Below, one piece after another: positions 5,926 to 5,933 of a stretch of DNA of 5,933 bases. The translations under genes were made by a program, and so were the position numbers. The notes beneath the pieces were generated by a model that was given only the letters and a program-made list of their open reading frames with translations, did not search any database and was not told the DNA's origin. The stretch comes from GCA-003244245 sp050699835 (GTDB lineage: Bacteria > Actinomycetota > Actinomycetes > Mycobacteriales > Pseudonocardiaceae), in contig JBOHFW010000252.1 in the NCBI GenBank assembly GCA_050699835.1, positions 1 to 5,933 of the forward strand, read 5' to 3'. Numbering within the stretch: the stretch's first letter is position 1; each line of letters begins with the position of its first letter.

Positions 5926-5933
5926 ATTATCGA

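Overview
The window is GC-rich and reads as chromosomal DNA of an actinobacterium. Strong third-position GC bias, GTG starts, a probable leaderless gene and the protein families all fit. A Pseudonocardiales-like host is a guess, not something the sequence proves.

Layout. The left edge carries the N-terminal 94 codons of a minus-strand, proline-rich, single-span membrane protein (starts at 283, runs off the window). A divergent spacer of about 280 bp follows. It holds a 15-bp tandem repeat and a 7-bp direct repeat with a 10-bp period. Next is moaA (566-1588, plus), a GTP 3',8-cyclase of molybdenum cofactor synthesis, standing without other moa genes. Its 3' end overlaps by 16 bp the convergent minus-strand gene pat (1573-2643), a HisC-like aromatic aminotransferase. 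Divergent from pat across 145 bp is a plus-strand pair: a dienelactone hydrolase-fold protein (2789-3469) that appears to lack its catalytic Cys and His, followed with almost no gap by an acetoacetyl-CoA synthetase (3484-5454).

After the synthetase stop the base composition changes. From about 5485 the DNA is visibly richer in A+T. It contains several palindromes and then a short unrecognised gene (5602-5925, 107 aa) with weak codon bias but a near-ideal Shine-Dalgarno sequence.

How the genes relate. MoaA, Pat and acetoacetyl-CoA synthetase serve unrelated housekeeping pathways (cofactor synthesis, aromatic amino acids, ketone-body or acyl-CoA metabolism). Only the hydrolase-like gene and the synthetase look like an operon. 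I see no complete mobile element, CRISPR array, tRNA or rRNA. The least ordinary items are the apparently dead hydrolase coupled to the synthetase, and the compositionally different 107-aa gene with its interrupted palindrome.
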